Assembly (NCBI RefSeq): GCF_001427105.1
Contig: NZ_LMGI01000002.1
Location: 1,798,867 to 1,862,866, forward strand
Direction: 5' to 3'
Origin: Sphingopyxis sp. Root154
GTDB taxonomy: Bacteria > Pseudomonadota > Alphaproteobacteria > Sphingomonadales > Sphingomonadaceae
DNA length: 64,000 bases
Shown: positions 25,800 through 36,901 of the stretch, one piece after another
How positions within the stretch are numbered: the stretch's first letter is position 1
Layout of the letters: the number at the start of each line of letters is the position of its first letter
Position numbers and translations under genes: made by a program
The notes under the pieces: generated by a model
Seen by the model: the letters and a program-made list of their open reading frames with translations, nothing else
Database searches by the model: none
What the model was told of the DNA's origin: nothing

Positions 25800-25931
25800 C
25801 TTGGTCCTCCGTTTAAACTCTTCGCGCGCTAGAACGGGGCAGTTTCGCGCGCAAGCATGTCTTGCCTTCCCGATCAGGCTCGCGCTACCACTTACCGCGA
25901 TGATCGACCGGGGCGGAACCACAATTTCAAC

Positions 25932-26630
25932 ATGATATCGATGTGGATCGCCCAGGCGTCGGCTGCGCCCGACACGCCCAGCCAGGGCTGGCTGCTCGAT
26001 CCCGAACTCGTCGATCCGGGCTATAGCCAGACGGTCGCAGGCGGCGAGATCCAGACCGCCTTTCCGCCACCCCCGCCGCCTCCGCCGCCGACACCCGAGT
26101 GGCTGAAGTCGCTGTTCGATGCGATCGGCAATTTTTTCGAGTGGAGCGCCCCCGCCGCCAAGCCGCTGATGTGGATCGCGGTCGCGCTGGTGCTGCTCTT
26201 CCTCCTCTATCATTTCGTTCCCGCCTTCGCGCGCTGGGTCGACAATCTGCCCTTTCGCCGCAAGGCAGGCGATGCAGATGCGGAGGACGCCGCCGGTCAG
26301 GCCGAGGCCGGCGCAGCGCGCGCGCTGCTCGCCGAAGCCGACGCGCTCGCCGCTGAGGGGCGCTTTGCCGAAGCGGTGCATCTTCTGCTCTATCGCAGCG
26401 TCGAGGATATCGAGGGCCGCCGCCCCGGCCTCGTCAAACCCGCGATGACCTCACGCGACCTCGCCGAAGCGCGCGACCTGCCCGCGGCCGCGCAGGGCGC
26501 GTTCAGCCGCATCGCGCGCGCGGTCGAGATCAGCCTGTTCGGCGGACGGTCGATCGATGCCGGCGCGTGGGAGCAGTGCCGCAGCGCCTATGCCGAACTG
26601 ACGGTGCCGAAGAATTGGGCGCGCGCATGA
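25932..26630 (+). CDS. DUF4129-type membrane protein, first gene of the MoxR operon
   Basis: Protein of 232 residues from ATG 25932; the frame is open to 25857. It has an N-terminal Pro-rich stretch (a run of nine Pro near residue 45-55 of the mature region), one transmembrane helix (LMWIAVALVLLFLLYHFVP), and a cytoplasmic C-terminal domain with EGRFAEAVHLLLYRSVEDIE and TSRDLAEAR, as in DUF4129 proteins that accompany MoxR ATPases. It is the first of six genes with overlapping ends. Role: probably part of an envelope complex assembled or remodelled by the MoxR ATPase; unproven. Confidence 0.75.
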   Translation: MISMWIAQASAAPDTPSQGWLLDPELVDPGYSQTVAGGEIQTAFPPPPPPPPPTPEWLKSLFDAIGNFFEWSAPAAKPLMWIAVALVLLFLLYHFVPAFARWVDNLPFRRKAGDADAEDAAGQAEAGAARALLAEADALAAEGRFAEAVHLLLYRSVEDIEGRRPGLVKPAMTSRDLAEARDLPAAAQGAFSRIARAVEISLFGGRSIDAGAWEQCRSAYAELTVPKNWARA

Positions 26631-27862
26631 GCGATACGGCCGCGACCAGCGACGGCTTCAACCCGCGCCTGATCGCCGCGGTGGTCGCGATCGGCATCGT
26701 CGCTTTTGTCGCGCTGTGGGCGCTGATCGCGCTCGGCCCACAGGTCAGCAGCGGCAACGACGGCGGTGGTCATGCGCTGTCGAAGGCCGCGCCGGGCTAT
26801 GCCGGCATCGTCGACCTCGTCGAGCGCGCCGGTGCCGACGTCGACCTGCGGCGCCGCGTCGAGACGGCGCGCTATGAAGACCATCAACCCTTGCTGGTGC
26901 TGACCCCGACGCACCGCACGCGCGCGCCCGAGATCGCCGAACTGATCGATGCCGAAGGCAGCACGCCGGTCGTGATCGTCCTGCCCAAATGGCAGACGAT
27001 CGCGATTCCGGGACAGACGCCGAAGCCCGGCTGGGTCAGTGCTGGCCTGCCCGTCAGGCCGCCCGTCAAGATACTGCCGCCTGCCCATTTCGGAAAGGTC
27101 GAGATCAAGGCGGCGCCGAGCAAGGCGCAGCCGCTGCCGGCCGATATCGCAGGGCATCGCTTCACCACCTGGTTGCCGGGCAATGTCCAGACGATCGAAG
27201 GCGACAATCTGGAGACGCTGATCGCGGGGCCGAGCGGCGGGGCGGTGCTGGCGCAAGTCCGCGATCGCGACCTGTATATCCTCGCCGACCCCGACCTCAT
27301 CAACAATCTCGCCTTCGCCTCGCGCGAAAAGGCGGTCGGCAGCGCTATGCTGGTCGACGCAATCGCCGATTACGCCGACGCCGACGGCCTCGCCTTCGAT
27401 CTGACGCTGAACGGCTTTGGCGGCCAGCGCTCGCTGCTGCGCTTCGCCTTCGTCCCGCCTTTCATCGGTATCACGCTCTGCCTGATCGCGGCGGGGCTGC
27501 TCGCGCTGTGGCAGGCGTGGACGCGGTTCGGCCCGGCGCTCAATCCCCGTCGCGCGATCCCGGTGTCGAAGGCCGCGCTGATCGCGAACAGCGCCGACCT
27601 GATCCGGCAGGCGCGGCGCGAACTCGACGGCGCCGACGCCTTTGTGAAGAGCCAGCGCATCGCGATCGCGCGGCGGCTGCATGCCCCGGGCGGGCTCGAC
27701 GACGAAGCAACCGACCGCTGGATCGACAAGCATCTGGGTGCGGGAAGCGAATCTTTCTCCAGCCTCGCGCGGCGCCTGCCGCTCGCGCGCAATACCCACG
27801 AGTTTCTAGAGGGCGCGCAAGCGCTGCACGACATCAGGAAGGATCTACTCCGTGACAGCTAA
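26627..27862 (+). CDS. DUF4350-domain membrane protein of the MoxR operon
   Basis: Protein of 411 residues. ATG 26627 overlaps the previous stop (ATGA). A transmembrane helix lies near 15-37 (LIAAVVAIGIVAFVALWALI). A DUF4350-like extracytoplasmic region follows (PGYAGIVDLVERAGADVDLR, LLVLTPTHRTRAPEIAELID, DLYILADPDLINN). A second helix near 285-305 (FVPPFIGITLCLIAAGLLAL) precedes a cytoplasmic tail. The type is usual in MoxR-DUF58 operons. The last 11 bases overlap the MoxR gene. Confidence 0.78.
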   Translation: MSDTAATSDGFNPRLIAAVVAIGIVAFVALWALIALGPQVSSGNDGGGHALSKAAPGYAGIVDLVERAGADVDLRRRVETARYEDHQPLLVLTPTHRTRAPEIAELIDAEGSTPVVIVLPKWQTIAIPGQTPKPGWVSAGLPVRPPVKILPPAHFGKVEIKAAPSKAQPLPADIAGHRFTTWLPGNVQTIEGDNLETLIAGPSGGAVLAQVRDRDLYILADPDLINNLAFASREKAVGSAMLVDAIADYADADGLAFDLTLNGFGGQRSLLRFAFVPPFIGITLCLIAAGLLALWQAWTRFGPALNPRRAIPVSKAALIANSADLIRQARRELDGADAFVKSQRIAIARRLHAPGGLDDEATDRWIDKHLGAGSESFSSLARRLPLARNTHEFLEGAQALHDIRKDLLRDS

Positions 27863-28814
27863 TATCGAGAGCGTTCAGGCCCTCGGCGCCGCGATCGAGG
27901 GGGAGGTCGCCAAGGTCGTGTTCGGGCAGGGGCCGCTCACCCGCATGGTGACGATCGCGCTGCTCGCGGGCGGCCATGTGCTGCTCGAAGGCCCGCCGGG
28001 AACCGCGAAGACCCTGCTCGCGCAGGCTTTTGCCCGCGCGACGGGGCTCGCTTTCGGGCGCATCCAGTTCACCCCCGACCTGATGCCCGGCGATATTTTG
28101 GGGTCGAACCTGTTCAACTTCCAGACGTCGAGCTTCACCCTCACCAAAGGGCCGATCTTCACCGAGCTGCTGCTCGCCGACGAAATCAACCGCACCCCGC
28201 CGAAGACGCAGGCCGCGCTGCTCGAAGCGATGCAGGAACGGCGCGTGACGATCAACGGCGAGGCGCATGTGATGAGCCCCCGCTTCACCGTGCTCGCGAC
28301 GCAGAACCCGATCGAGCAGCAGGGCGTCTATCCGCTGCCCGAGGCGCAGCTCGACCGCTTCCTGTTCAAGCTCGTCGTCGACTATCCCGCCGCCGACGAG
28401 GAACGGCGGATCGTCGCCGACCATGGCGGGCGTTTCAAAAGCCCCGCGGTCGCCGATTTCGGCGTCGCCGAGGTTGCGAACGCCAAGACCATCGAAGCCG
28501 CGATCGACACGATCGCGACGGTGCGGCTGGCCGACGAGATCGTCGACTATATCGTCCGCATCGTCCGCGCGACGCGCGAGAGCGCCGACCTTGAATGCGG
28601 CGCCAGCCCGCGCGCCGCGACCTTGCTCGCGCGCGCCGCCTGCGCCGCAGCGGCGCTCGACGGGCGCGATTATGTGATCCCCGACGACGTCCAGCGCCTC
28701 GCCGCCGGTGTGCTGCGCCACCGCGTCATCCTGTCGGCGGCGTCCGAGATCGAGGGCCGCAATGTCGAGCAGGTCGTCGCGGCCTTGCTCGAACGCGAGG
28801 ACGTCCCGCGGTGA
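27852..28814 (+). CDS. MoxR-family AAA+ ATPase
   Basis: AAA+ ATPase of 320 residues starting at GTG 27852 inside the end of the DUF4350 gene. Walker A is GPPGTAKT (47-54) and Walker B LLADEIN (107-113). MoxR hallmarks follow: PKTQAALLEAMQE, LATQNPIEQQGVYPLPEAQL, DRFLFK, and the C-terminal lid ASPRAATLLARAA. MoxR proteins act as chaperones that insert cofactors or assemble complexes with vWA-domain partners; the DUF58 protein encoded next is that partner type. Stop and next GTG overlap. Confidence 0.95.
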   Translation: MTANIESVQALGAAIEGEVAKVVFGQGPLTRMVTIALLAGGHVLLEGPPGTAKTLLAQAFARATGLAFGRIQFTPDLMPGDILGSNLFNFQTSSFTLTKGPIFTELLLADEINRTPPKTQAALLEAMQERRVTINGEAHVMSPRFTVLATQNPIEQQGVYPLPEAQLDRFLFKLVVDYPAADEERRIVADHGGRFKSPAVADFGVAEVANAKTIEAAIDTIATVRLADEIVDYIVRIVRATRESADLECGASPRAATLLARAACAAAALDGRDYVIPDDVQRLAAGVLRHRVILSAASEIEGRNVEQVVAALLEREDVPR

Positions 28815-30127
28815 TCTATCCGACCCGGCGCGCGATCTACTTGCTGCTGCTGGGCGCCCCGATGGCGCTCGCGCTCGGGCTGATCCGGCCCGAACTGTGG
28901 CTGGTCGCGCCCGGCTGGATCGGCGTCATCCTTGCCTGCCTGATCCTCGACACCATCGCCGGAGCAAACCCCCGCCACCTCGCCCTCGATCCGCGTTTTC
29001 CGCATCAGGTCGGGGTCGGCGATCCGTTCGAATTGTCGCTTGCCGCAACCGGGAGACTAGTGCCGCCCCGCGCCGAACTCGCGCTCGCGCTCGACGAACG
29101 GCTTGCCGAAGGCGGGCGGCTCGCGGACGATATGCGCCGGACGGCCACGGGCGAAGCGCTCGTCCGCACATTGACGCTCACCGCATCGCGGCGCGGGCAG
29201 GCGTTGATCGAGGCGCTGTGGATCCGCTGGGCGGGGCCGCTCGGGCTCGTCTGGAAACAGCGCAAATTTGCCATCGACGGCGCGATCCACGTCGTCCCCA
29301 GCCTGCGCGCGGTGACCGACGAGGGCAGCCGACTGTTCCAGCGCAACAGCTGGTTCGGCCTCCGCCAGCAACGCTTTCGCGGCGAAGGCACCGAGTTTGA
29401 GGCGCTCGCCGAATATCAGCCGGGAATGGACCGGCGCGCGATCGACTGGAACGCCTCGGCGCGCCACGTCAAATTGCTCGCCAAGGAATATCGCGTCGAG
29501 CGCGACAACCGCGTCGTGCTCGCGATCGACAGCGGACGGACGATGGCCGAGCCCGTCGGCGGCATGCCGCGCGTCGACCGCGCGGTGTCGGCGGCGCTGC
29601 TGCTCGCCTATGTCGGGCTGAAACTGAACGACCGGATCAGCTTTTTCTCCTTTGCCGCCAAGCCGCAGACGCTGACCCCCGCCTATATGCACACGCAGGA
29701 TTTCCCGGCGTTGCAGCGCGCCGCGAGCCTGATCGACTATGCGCATGTCGAAAGCAATTTCACCCTCGCGCTGGCGACGCTGGCGACACAGCTCAACCGC
29801 CGCTCGCTGATCATCCTGTTCACCGAATTCACCGACGCGACGAGCGCCGACCTGATGATCCGCGCCGCGGGCCGGCTGGTGAAGAAGCACCGCCTGCTGT
29901 TCGTCGTGATCAAGGACGAAGAGGTCGAGGCCGAGGAACGCCGCCGCCCCGAAAGCGGCGCCGACGTCACGCGCGCGAACGTCGCCGCGGCGATGCTGCG
30001 CGACCGCCAGCTGGTGATCGCGCGGCTCCAGCGGCTCGGCGCCGACGTCATCGAAGTGCCCGCCGACGCGATGGGGGCGAGCGCGGTCGAAGCCTATCTC
30101 GGCATCAAACAGAAGGGCAGCCTGTGA
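28811..30127 (+). CDS. DUF58 vWA-like protein, MoxR partner
   Basis: Protein of 438 residues. GTG 28811 overlaps the MoxR stop (GTGA). Two N-terminal membrane helices (AIYLLLLGAPMALALGL and LVAPGWIGVILACLILDTIA) anchor it. The DUF58 signature follows: EFEALAEYQPGMDRRAIDWN, AKEYRVERDNRVVLAIDSGR. The DSGRT segment is a degenerate MIDAS site of a vWA fold. Its next overlap (GTGA) leads into the SpoIIM-like gene. Probably a membrane-held adaptor for the MoxR ATPase. Confidence 0.88.
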   Translation: MIYPTRRAIYLLLLGAPMALALGLIRPELWLVAPGWIGVILACLILDTIAGANPRHLALDPRFPHQVGVGDPFELSLAATGRLVPPRAELALALDERLAEGGRLADDMRRTATGEALVRTLTLTASRRGQALIEALWIRWAGPLGLVWKQRKFAIDGAIHVVPSLRAVTDEGSRLFQRNSWFGLRQQRFRGEGTEFEALAEYQPGMDRRAIDWNASARHVKLLAKEYRVERDNRVVLAIDSGRTMAEPVGGMPRVDRAVSAALLLAYVGLKLNDRISFFSFAAKPQTLTPAYMHTQDFPALQRAASLIDYAHVESNFTLALATLATQLNRRSLIILFTEFTDATSADLMIRAAGRLVKKHRLLFVVIKDEEVEAEERRRPESGADVTRANVAAAMLRDRQLVIARLQRLGADVIEVPADAMGASAVEAYLGIKQKGSL

Positions 30128-31167
30128 TTCCCCCTGCGGCGCCTGCCCGCGCGCTCGACGCCCCGAGCTTTTCGACGGGCCGTTTTCGCGCCGAGCGCGA
30201 GGCCGACTGGGTCGCGTTCGACCTGCTGCTCACCAGGCTCGAAAAGAAAGGCGCCGCCGCGCTGACCAGCGACGAGCTGTTGCAATTGCCCCTGCTCTAT
30301 CGCGCAACGCTGTCGTCGCTGTCGATCGCGCGCGCGACCAGCCTCGACAAGGCGCTGCTCGACCATCTCGAGGCCTTGTCGATCCGAGGCTATTTCCTCG
30401 TTTACGGCGTGCGCGAAAGCCGCTGGAACCGCGTCCGCCGCTTCTTCCTCTACGACTGGCCCGCCGCGGTGCGCTCGGTGTGGAAGGAGACATTGATCAT
30501 TTCGCTGATCATCCTGCTCGGCGCGCTGACCAGCTATTCGCTCGTCTCGAGCAACCCCGAATGGTATTTCAACTTCGTCGACGAAGAGATGGCGGGCGGC
30601 CGCGACCCGCGCGCGACGGCCGAATTCCTCCAGTCGACGCTGGGCCACGGCAAGGCAGCGGCGGCGAGCAAGGGCGAGAGCGGGCTGCACGTCTTTGCGA
30701 CCTATTTGTTCACGCACAACAGCCAGGTGTCGATCCTGTCCTTTGCGCTGGGTTTCGCCTTTGGCGTGCCGACGATGATGCTCGAATATTATCAGGGCAT
30801 CGGGCTCGGCGCGATGATGGCGGTCTTTTCGGCCAAGGGGCTGGGCTATGATTTCGGCGGCTGGCTGTTCATCCACGGCACCACCGAACTGTTCGCCGCC
30901 GCACTGTCGGGCGCCGCGGGCCTCAGGATCGGCACCGCGGTCGTCTTTCCCGGCGCGCGCGGACGGTTGCAGGCCGCAGCCGACGCCGGACGCACCGCGG
31001 GCAAGGTGATGGTCGGGGTCATATTGATGCTGTTCACCGCGGGCCTCCTCGAAGGCTTTGGCCGCCAGCTGATCACCGACACGACGCTGCGCTATGCGAT
31101 CGGTTCGCTGATGCTGCTGTTCTGGCTCGCTTATTATTACATCCCGCGGCGCGAGGATGTGACATGA
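30124..31167 (+). CDS. SpoIIM-like stage II sporulation M family membrane protein
   Basis: Protein of 347 residues starting at GTG 30124, which overlaps the DUF58 stop. Several membrane helices are visible: TLIISLIILLGALTSYSLVS, ILSFALGFAFGVPTMMLEYY, GGWLFIHGTTELFAAALSGA and VGVILMLFTAGLLEGFGR. The FIHGTTELFA and EGFGRQ motifs are typical of the SpoIIM/DUF95 family. Despite the name the family is widespread in non-sporulating bacteria, usually in MoxR/DUF58/RDD clusters as here. Transport or envelope function is inferred only. Confidence 0.85.
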   Translation: MIPPAAPARALDAPSFSTGRFRAEREADWVAFDLLLTRLEKKGAAALTSDELLQLPLLYRATLSSLSIARATSLDKALLDHLEALSIRGYFLVYGVRESRWNRVRRFFLYDWPAAVRSVWKETLIISLIILLGALTSYSLVSSNPEWYFNFVDEEMAGGRDPRATAEFLQSTLGHGKAAAASKGESGLHVFATYLFTHNSQVSILSFALGFAFGVPTMMLEYYQGIGLGAMMAVFSAKGLGYDFGGWLFIHGTTELFAAALSGAAGLRIGTAVVFPGARGRLQAAADAGRTAGKVMVGVILMLFTAGLLEGFGRQLITDTTLRYAIGSLMLLFWLAYYYIPRREDVT

Positions 31168-32030
31168 CCGCCGCCGCCAATGCGAAGATGCGCGCCGCGA
31201 GCGCCAAAAAGATCCGCCAGTTCATCACGCCCGAAGGCGTCGACCTCGAATTGAAGATCGCCGGCTCGGGGCTGCGGTTCGGGGCGCTGCTGGTCGACCT
31301 GATCCTGATCCAGCTCGCGCTCTTGCTCTTCTGGCTGGCCGTGCTGTGGATCGGCGTCGCCTCGCGGTCCGACGTCACCGAGGCCATCTGGATGCTCGGC
31401 GCCTTCCTGCTGCGCACCTTCTGGTTCATCGGGTTCGAGCTGGGTTCGCGCGCGGCGACGCCGGGCAAAAGGCTGATGGGGATCCGCGTTGTCGCGCGCG
31501 ACGGCGGTCGCCTCACCGCCGATGCGGTCGTCGCACGGAACCTGATCCGCGAGCTCGAAATCTTTCTGCCGCTGATGATGCTGGGGGTGGGCGTGGCCGA
31601 GGATGCGGTGTCGGGCTGGCTCATGCTTGCGGGTGTGCTCTGGTCGCTGACCCTCAGCCTGTTCCTGCTGTTCAATCGCGACCGGATGCGGATGGGCGAC
31701 CTGATCGCGGGAACCTGGGTCGTGATGGCGCAGCGCGTGAAGCTCGACGCCGATATTGCGACCGATGCCGCGGGCGAGGCGATCGCGTTCACCGAGACCG
31801 AGCTCGCCGTCTATGGCATTTTCGAGCTGCAGGAGCTCGAACGCGTTCTGCGCGGCCGCGATCCGCGCGCGATGCGCGAGGTCGCCGATGCGATCCGCGC
31901 CAAGATCGGGCGGGCGATCGCCGAAGAGGATGACGTCTTCCTGCTTTCCTACTACCGCCAGCTCAAGGCCCGGCTCGAACGCAAATTGCTGTTCGGCAAG
32001 CGGCGGGAGGATAAATATGCCAGCGACTGA
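31164..32030 (+). CDS. RDD-family membrane protein
   Basis: Protein of 288 residues whose ATG overlaps the SpoIIM-like stop. It has the RDD core: a first helix with GLRFGALLVDLILIQLALLL, the GSRAATPGKRLMGIRVV motif typical of RDD proteins, then further helices (LMMLGVGVAEDAV, LMLAGVLWSLTLSLFLLFN) and DRMRMGDLIAGTWVV. The soluble C-terminal tail of about 100 residues is Glu/Arg-rich. It ends the MoxR operon core; its last 14 bases overlap the nitroreductase start. Confidence 0.85.
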   Translation: MTAAANAKMRAASAKKIRQFITPEGVDLELKIAGSGLRFGALLVDLILIQLALLLFWLAVLWIGVASRSDVTEAIWMLGAFLLRTFWFIGFELGSRAATPGKRLMGIRVVARDGGRLTADAVVARNLIRELEIFLPLMMLGVGVAEDAVSGWLMLAGVLWSLTLSLFLLFNRDRMRMGDLIAGTWVVMAQRVKLDADIATDAAGEAIAFTETELAVYGIFELQELERVLRGRDPRAMREVADAIRAKIGRAIAEEDDVFLLSYYRQLKARLERKLLFGKRREDKYASD

Positions 32031-32718
32031 CACCCCCGCAACCGAGAATGGCGTAACCCGGGCCCTGCACGCGCGCCGTTCGGTGCGCGCCTTCACCGAC
32101 AAGCCCGTCGATCCGGCGCTGCTGAGAGAGATTTTCGCTGCCGCGCAGCGTGCGCCTTCGGGCGGCAACCTCCAGCCGTGGCAGGCAACGCTGGTCACGG
32201 GCGAGCGATGGCAGGCGGTGAAGGATGCTGTCGCCGCGCGGACCGCGATGGGGCGCGAGGGCTATGAGCCCGAATATGACATCTACCCCAAGGGGCTGAC
32301 CGAACCGTGGGAAGCGCGCCGTTTCGGCGTCGGCGAGGCGCTTTACGCTTCACTCGGCATCCCGCGCGACGACAAGCGCGGCCGGATCGCTCAGTTCATG
32401 GACAATTACCGGGGTTTCGGCGCACCGGTGATGCTTTTCCTCCATTGTTCGCGCATCATGGGGCCGCCGCAATGGTCGGACATGGGCATGTGGCTGCAAT
32501 CGGTGATGCTGCTGCTCGTCGAACACGGCCTCGCCAGTTGCCCGCAGGAATGCTGGGCGATGTACGGCGCGACGATCCGCCGCACGCTGGCGCTGGATGA
32601 CGGGCAGATTTTGTTCACCGGGCTGGCGATCGGCTATGCCGATACCGAAGCGGCGGTGAACCAGTGGCCGGTGCCGCGCGCGCCGCTCGAAGACGTGATT
32701 GATTGGCAGGGATTTTAA
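32017..32718 (+). CDS. Nitroreductase-family flavoprotein
   Basis: FMN-dependent nitroreductase-like protein of 233 residues. ATG 32017 is chosen within the RDD 3' end with GGGAGGA upstream. Signature elements are RRSVRAFTDKPVD, APSGGNLQPWQ (FMN-binding, residues about 45-55), MWLQSVMLLLVEHGLASCPQ-type helix and TGLAIGYADTEAAVNQWPVPR near the end. Such enzymes reduce nitro compounds or quinones with NAD(P)H. Co-transcription with the MoxR operon is likely from the overlap but may not reflect shared function. Confidence 0.9.
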   Translation: MPATDTPATENGVTRALHARRSVRAFTDKPVDPALLREIFAAAQRAPSGGNLQPWQATLVTGERWQAVKDAVAARTAMGREGYEPEYDIYPKGLTEPWEARRFGVGEALYASLGIPRDDKRGRIAQFMDNYRGFGAPVMLFLHCSRIMGPPQWSDMGMWLQSVMLLLVEHGLASCPQECWAMYGATIRRTLALDDGQILFTGLAIGYADTEAAVNQWPVPRAPLEDVIDWQGF

Positions 32719-32720
32719 AG

Positions 32721-33227
32721 ATGATCAGCAAGCACCCGAATTTTCGCTTTGGCGTCGCGGGCGCGCTGATGCTCGTCGTCGCGGGCTGCACCGCGATCCC
32801 GCAGCCCGAAGCGCCGCCGCCCTCGCCGCGCCCGGTCGCGCCGACGCCGACACCCGCGCCGCTGCCGACGCCGACGGCAGGATGGGAAGATCGCACGGTC
32901 GACGCCGGCGCGTGGCGCTATGATGCGGGCAGCCGCACCGCGGCGTTCGTTCCGACGGGCAGCGCGAACCCGCTGCTCAGCCTGACGTGCAGCGGCGGCG
33001 GTATCCGGATGAGTTCGGCGCTCGCGGGCAATGTCAGCCTGCGGACGAGCGCGGGGGCCGATCAGATCCGCTTCGATAACGGCAGCGCGAACCTCGCGAA
33101 CCGCGACCCGCGGCTCGACCGCATCGCGTTCAGCCGCGGCCGTTTCGCGCTCGAAACGCCCGGTGGCGGGGCGATGACGCTGCCCGTGCAGTCCGAAATC
33201 GGGCGTGTGATCGAGGATTGCCGGTAG
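32721..33227 (+). CDS. Lipoprotein with Pro/Thr-rich linker, unknown function
   Basis: Protein of 168 residues from ATG 32721 (AGGGA upstream); a TTG at 32703 in frame is less likely. Signal and lipobox: FGVAGALMLVVAGC, lipidated Cys. A linker of Pro-Thr-Ala repeats (PPPSPRPVAPTPTPAPLPTP) projects a globular domain of about 110 residues (WEDRTVDAGAWRYDAGSRTA ... EIGRVIEDCR) with two cysteines. This domain is seen in sphingomonad lipoproteins, but I know of no assigned function. It follows the nitroreductase by 2 bases. Confidence 0.7.
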   Translation: MISKHPNFRFGVAGALMLVVAGCTAIPQPEAPPPSPRPVAPTPTPAPLPTPTAGWEDRTVDAGAWRYDAGSRTAAFVPTGSANPLLSLTCSGGGIRMSSALAGNVSLRTSAGADQIRFDNGSANLANRDPRLDRIAFSRGRFALETPGGGAMTLPVQSEIGRVIEDCR

Positions 33228-33237
33228 CCGGCGAGGC

Positions 33238-33672
33238 TTAGCCGCCCAGCTGGACCGTTCCGCCCTTGATCCAGCCCCAGCGGCACGGACCCTGATATTC
33301 GCGCGCATTCGGCACCGACTTGCCGACACCGCACATGTCGGGATCGGTGCCGGGCGCGGCGAAGACAACGCCGAACCAGGCGTCATTCTCGGCCGCCTCG
33401 CACAGCGACACATTCGCGCCGCCCGCAAGCTTCGCCTTGACCGCGCGCGTCTCGTCCGGCGCCCAATAGACGTCGGTTCCGCCCGCCTTGACGCGGCTGA
33501 TGCTCGAACAGGCGGGCAGGCTCGGCCCTTCGGTGCCGATCATCACCGCGCGCGTGGCGAGCGGTTCGCCGGCCACCGCGGGCGCATTTTCGGCGGGCGG
33601 CGCGGGCTGGCTGCATGCGGCGAGCGAGGCAATCAGAAGGGCGGCGGCGGGGAAGACGAGACGATGTTTCAT
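33238..33672 (-). CDS. Small lipoprotein of unknown function
   Basis: Protein of 144 residues starting at ATG 33672 (frame open to 33738). Signal peptide and lipobox MKHRLVFPAAALLIASLAAC, then a Pro/Ala-rich linker and a Cys-containing domain with SLPACSS, VSLCEA, PDMCGVG and QGPCRWGWIKGG. The last part resembles a small SH3-like or extracytoplasmic domain. It is convergent with the preceding lipoprotein gene (10-bp gap) and divergent from gyrB. Confidence 0.65.
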   Translation of the reverse strand: MKHRLVFPAAALLIASLAACSQPAPPAENAPAVAGEPLATRAVMIGTEGPSLPACSSISRVKAGGTDVYWAPDETRAVKAKLAGGANVSLCEAAENDAWFGVVFAAPGTDPDMCGVGKSVPNAREYQGPCRWGWIKGGTVQLGG

Positions 33673-33686
33673 GCCTCTGAAACTAG

Positions 33687-36356
<2,670 letters not shown>

Positions 36357-36365
36357 TTACAGTTA

Positions 36366-36387
36366 TTGTTCCGTTAAAACGGAACAA
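36366..36387. promoter_or_regulatory. Palindrome downstream of gyrB with a second half-site
   Basis: TTGTTCCGTT-AA-AACGGAACAA is a perfect 10-bp inverted repeat starting 9 bases after the gyrB stop. A near copy of the left half, TGTTCCGTTTAAC, recurs at 36411. There is no T tail, so an operator or an RNA-processing hairpin is as likely as a terminator. Confidence 0.45.
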
Positions 36388-36427
36388 ATCGCACATCCGG
36401 ACGCAAATAATGTTCCGTTTAACGCGC

Positions 36428-36460
36428 GGCGGCTTGCCTTGGCAGGCCGCCACTGCTTTT
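36428..36460 (+). terminator. Intrinsic terminator after gyrB
   Basis: An 11-bp stem (GGCGGCTTGCC with GGCAGGCCGCC, one G-T pair, 2-base loop) is followed by ACTGCTTTT. It lies between gyrB and the RlpA-like gene and best fits gyrB termination. Confidence 0.6.
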
Positions 36461-36489
36461 GGCGCCTCCTCTGACAAGGGGATGATGTC

Positions 36490-36900
36490 ATGCGGGTCTT
36501 TTCTGCCATGATGATGCCGCTTCTGCTCACGGTCTCGGCCGCGGCGCAAGAAGTCGAAGTTACCGACAATCCGATCGCCGACATTGTCGACGAGACAGAA
36601 ACCGAAATCGGTGGCGGCGTGGCGAGCTATTACGGCAACGAGCTTGCCGGCAACCGCACCGCGAGCGGCGAACGCTTCGACCCCGGCCAGCTCACCGCAG
36701 CGCATCGCTCGCTTCCCTTCGGCAGCCTCGTGCGCGTCACCAACACGTCGAACGGCGACAGCGTCGTGGTACGCATCAACGACCGCGGCCCCTTTGCGCA
36801 TGGCCGCGTGATCGACGTCAGCACCGCCGCGGCACGCGAAATCGGCATGCACCGCAGCGGCACCGCGCGCGTGAAGCTGGCTTTGCTGAGCGACGATTAA
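36490..36900 (+). CDS. Short RlpA-like double-psi beta-barrel protein
   Basis: Exported protein of 136 residues with signal peptide ([20 protein letters not shown]) and an RlpA-type double-psi beta-barrel domain: [56 protein letters not shown]. The Asp of DRGPF corresponds to the catalytic region of lytic transglycosylase RlpA, which cuts peptide-free glycan at the septum. It has no SPOR domain, so septal targeting is not evident. The stop is one base from the stop of the convergent glutaminase gene. Confidence 0.85.
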   Translation: MRVFSAMMMPLLLTVSAAAQEVEVTDNPIADIVDETETEIGGGVASYYGNELAGNRTASGERFDPGQLTAAHRSLPFGSLVRVTNTSNGDSVVVRINDRGPFAHGRVIDVSTAAAREIGMHRSGTARVKLALLSDD

Positions 36901-36901
36901 G

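Noticed and set aside
25800..26381. 194-residue N-terminal extension of the fused E1 frame
   Set aside because: It is antisense to the DUF4129 gene, lacks E1 homology and lies upstream of a strong GGAGGA-GTG start.
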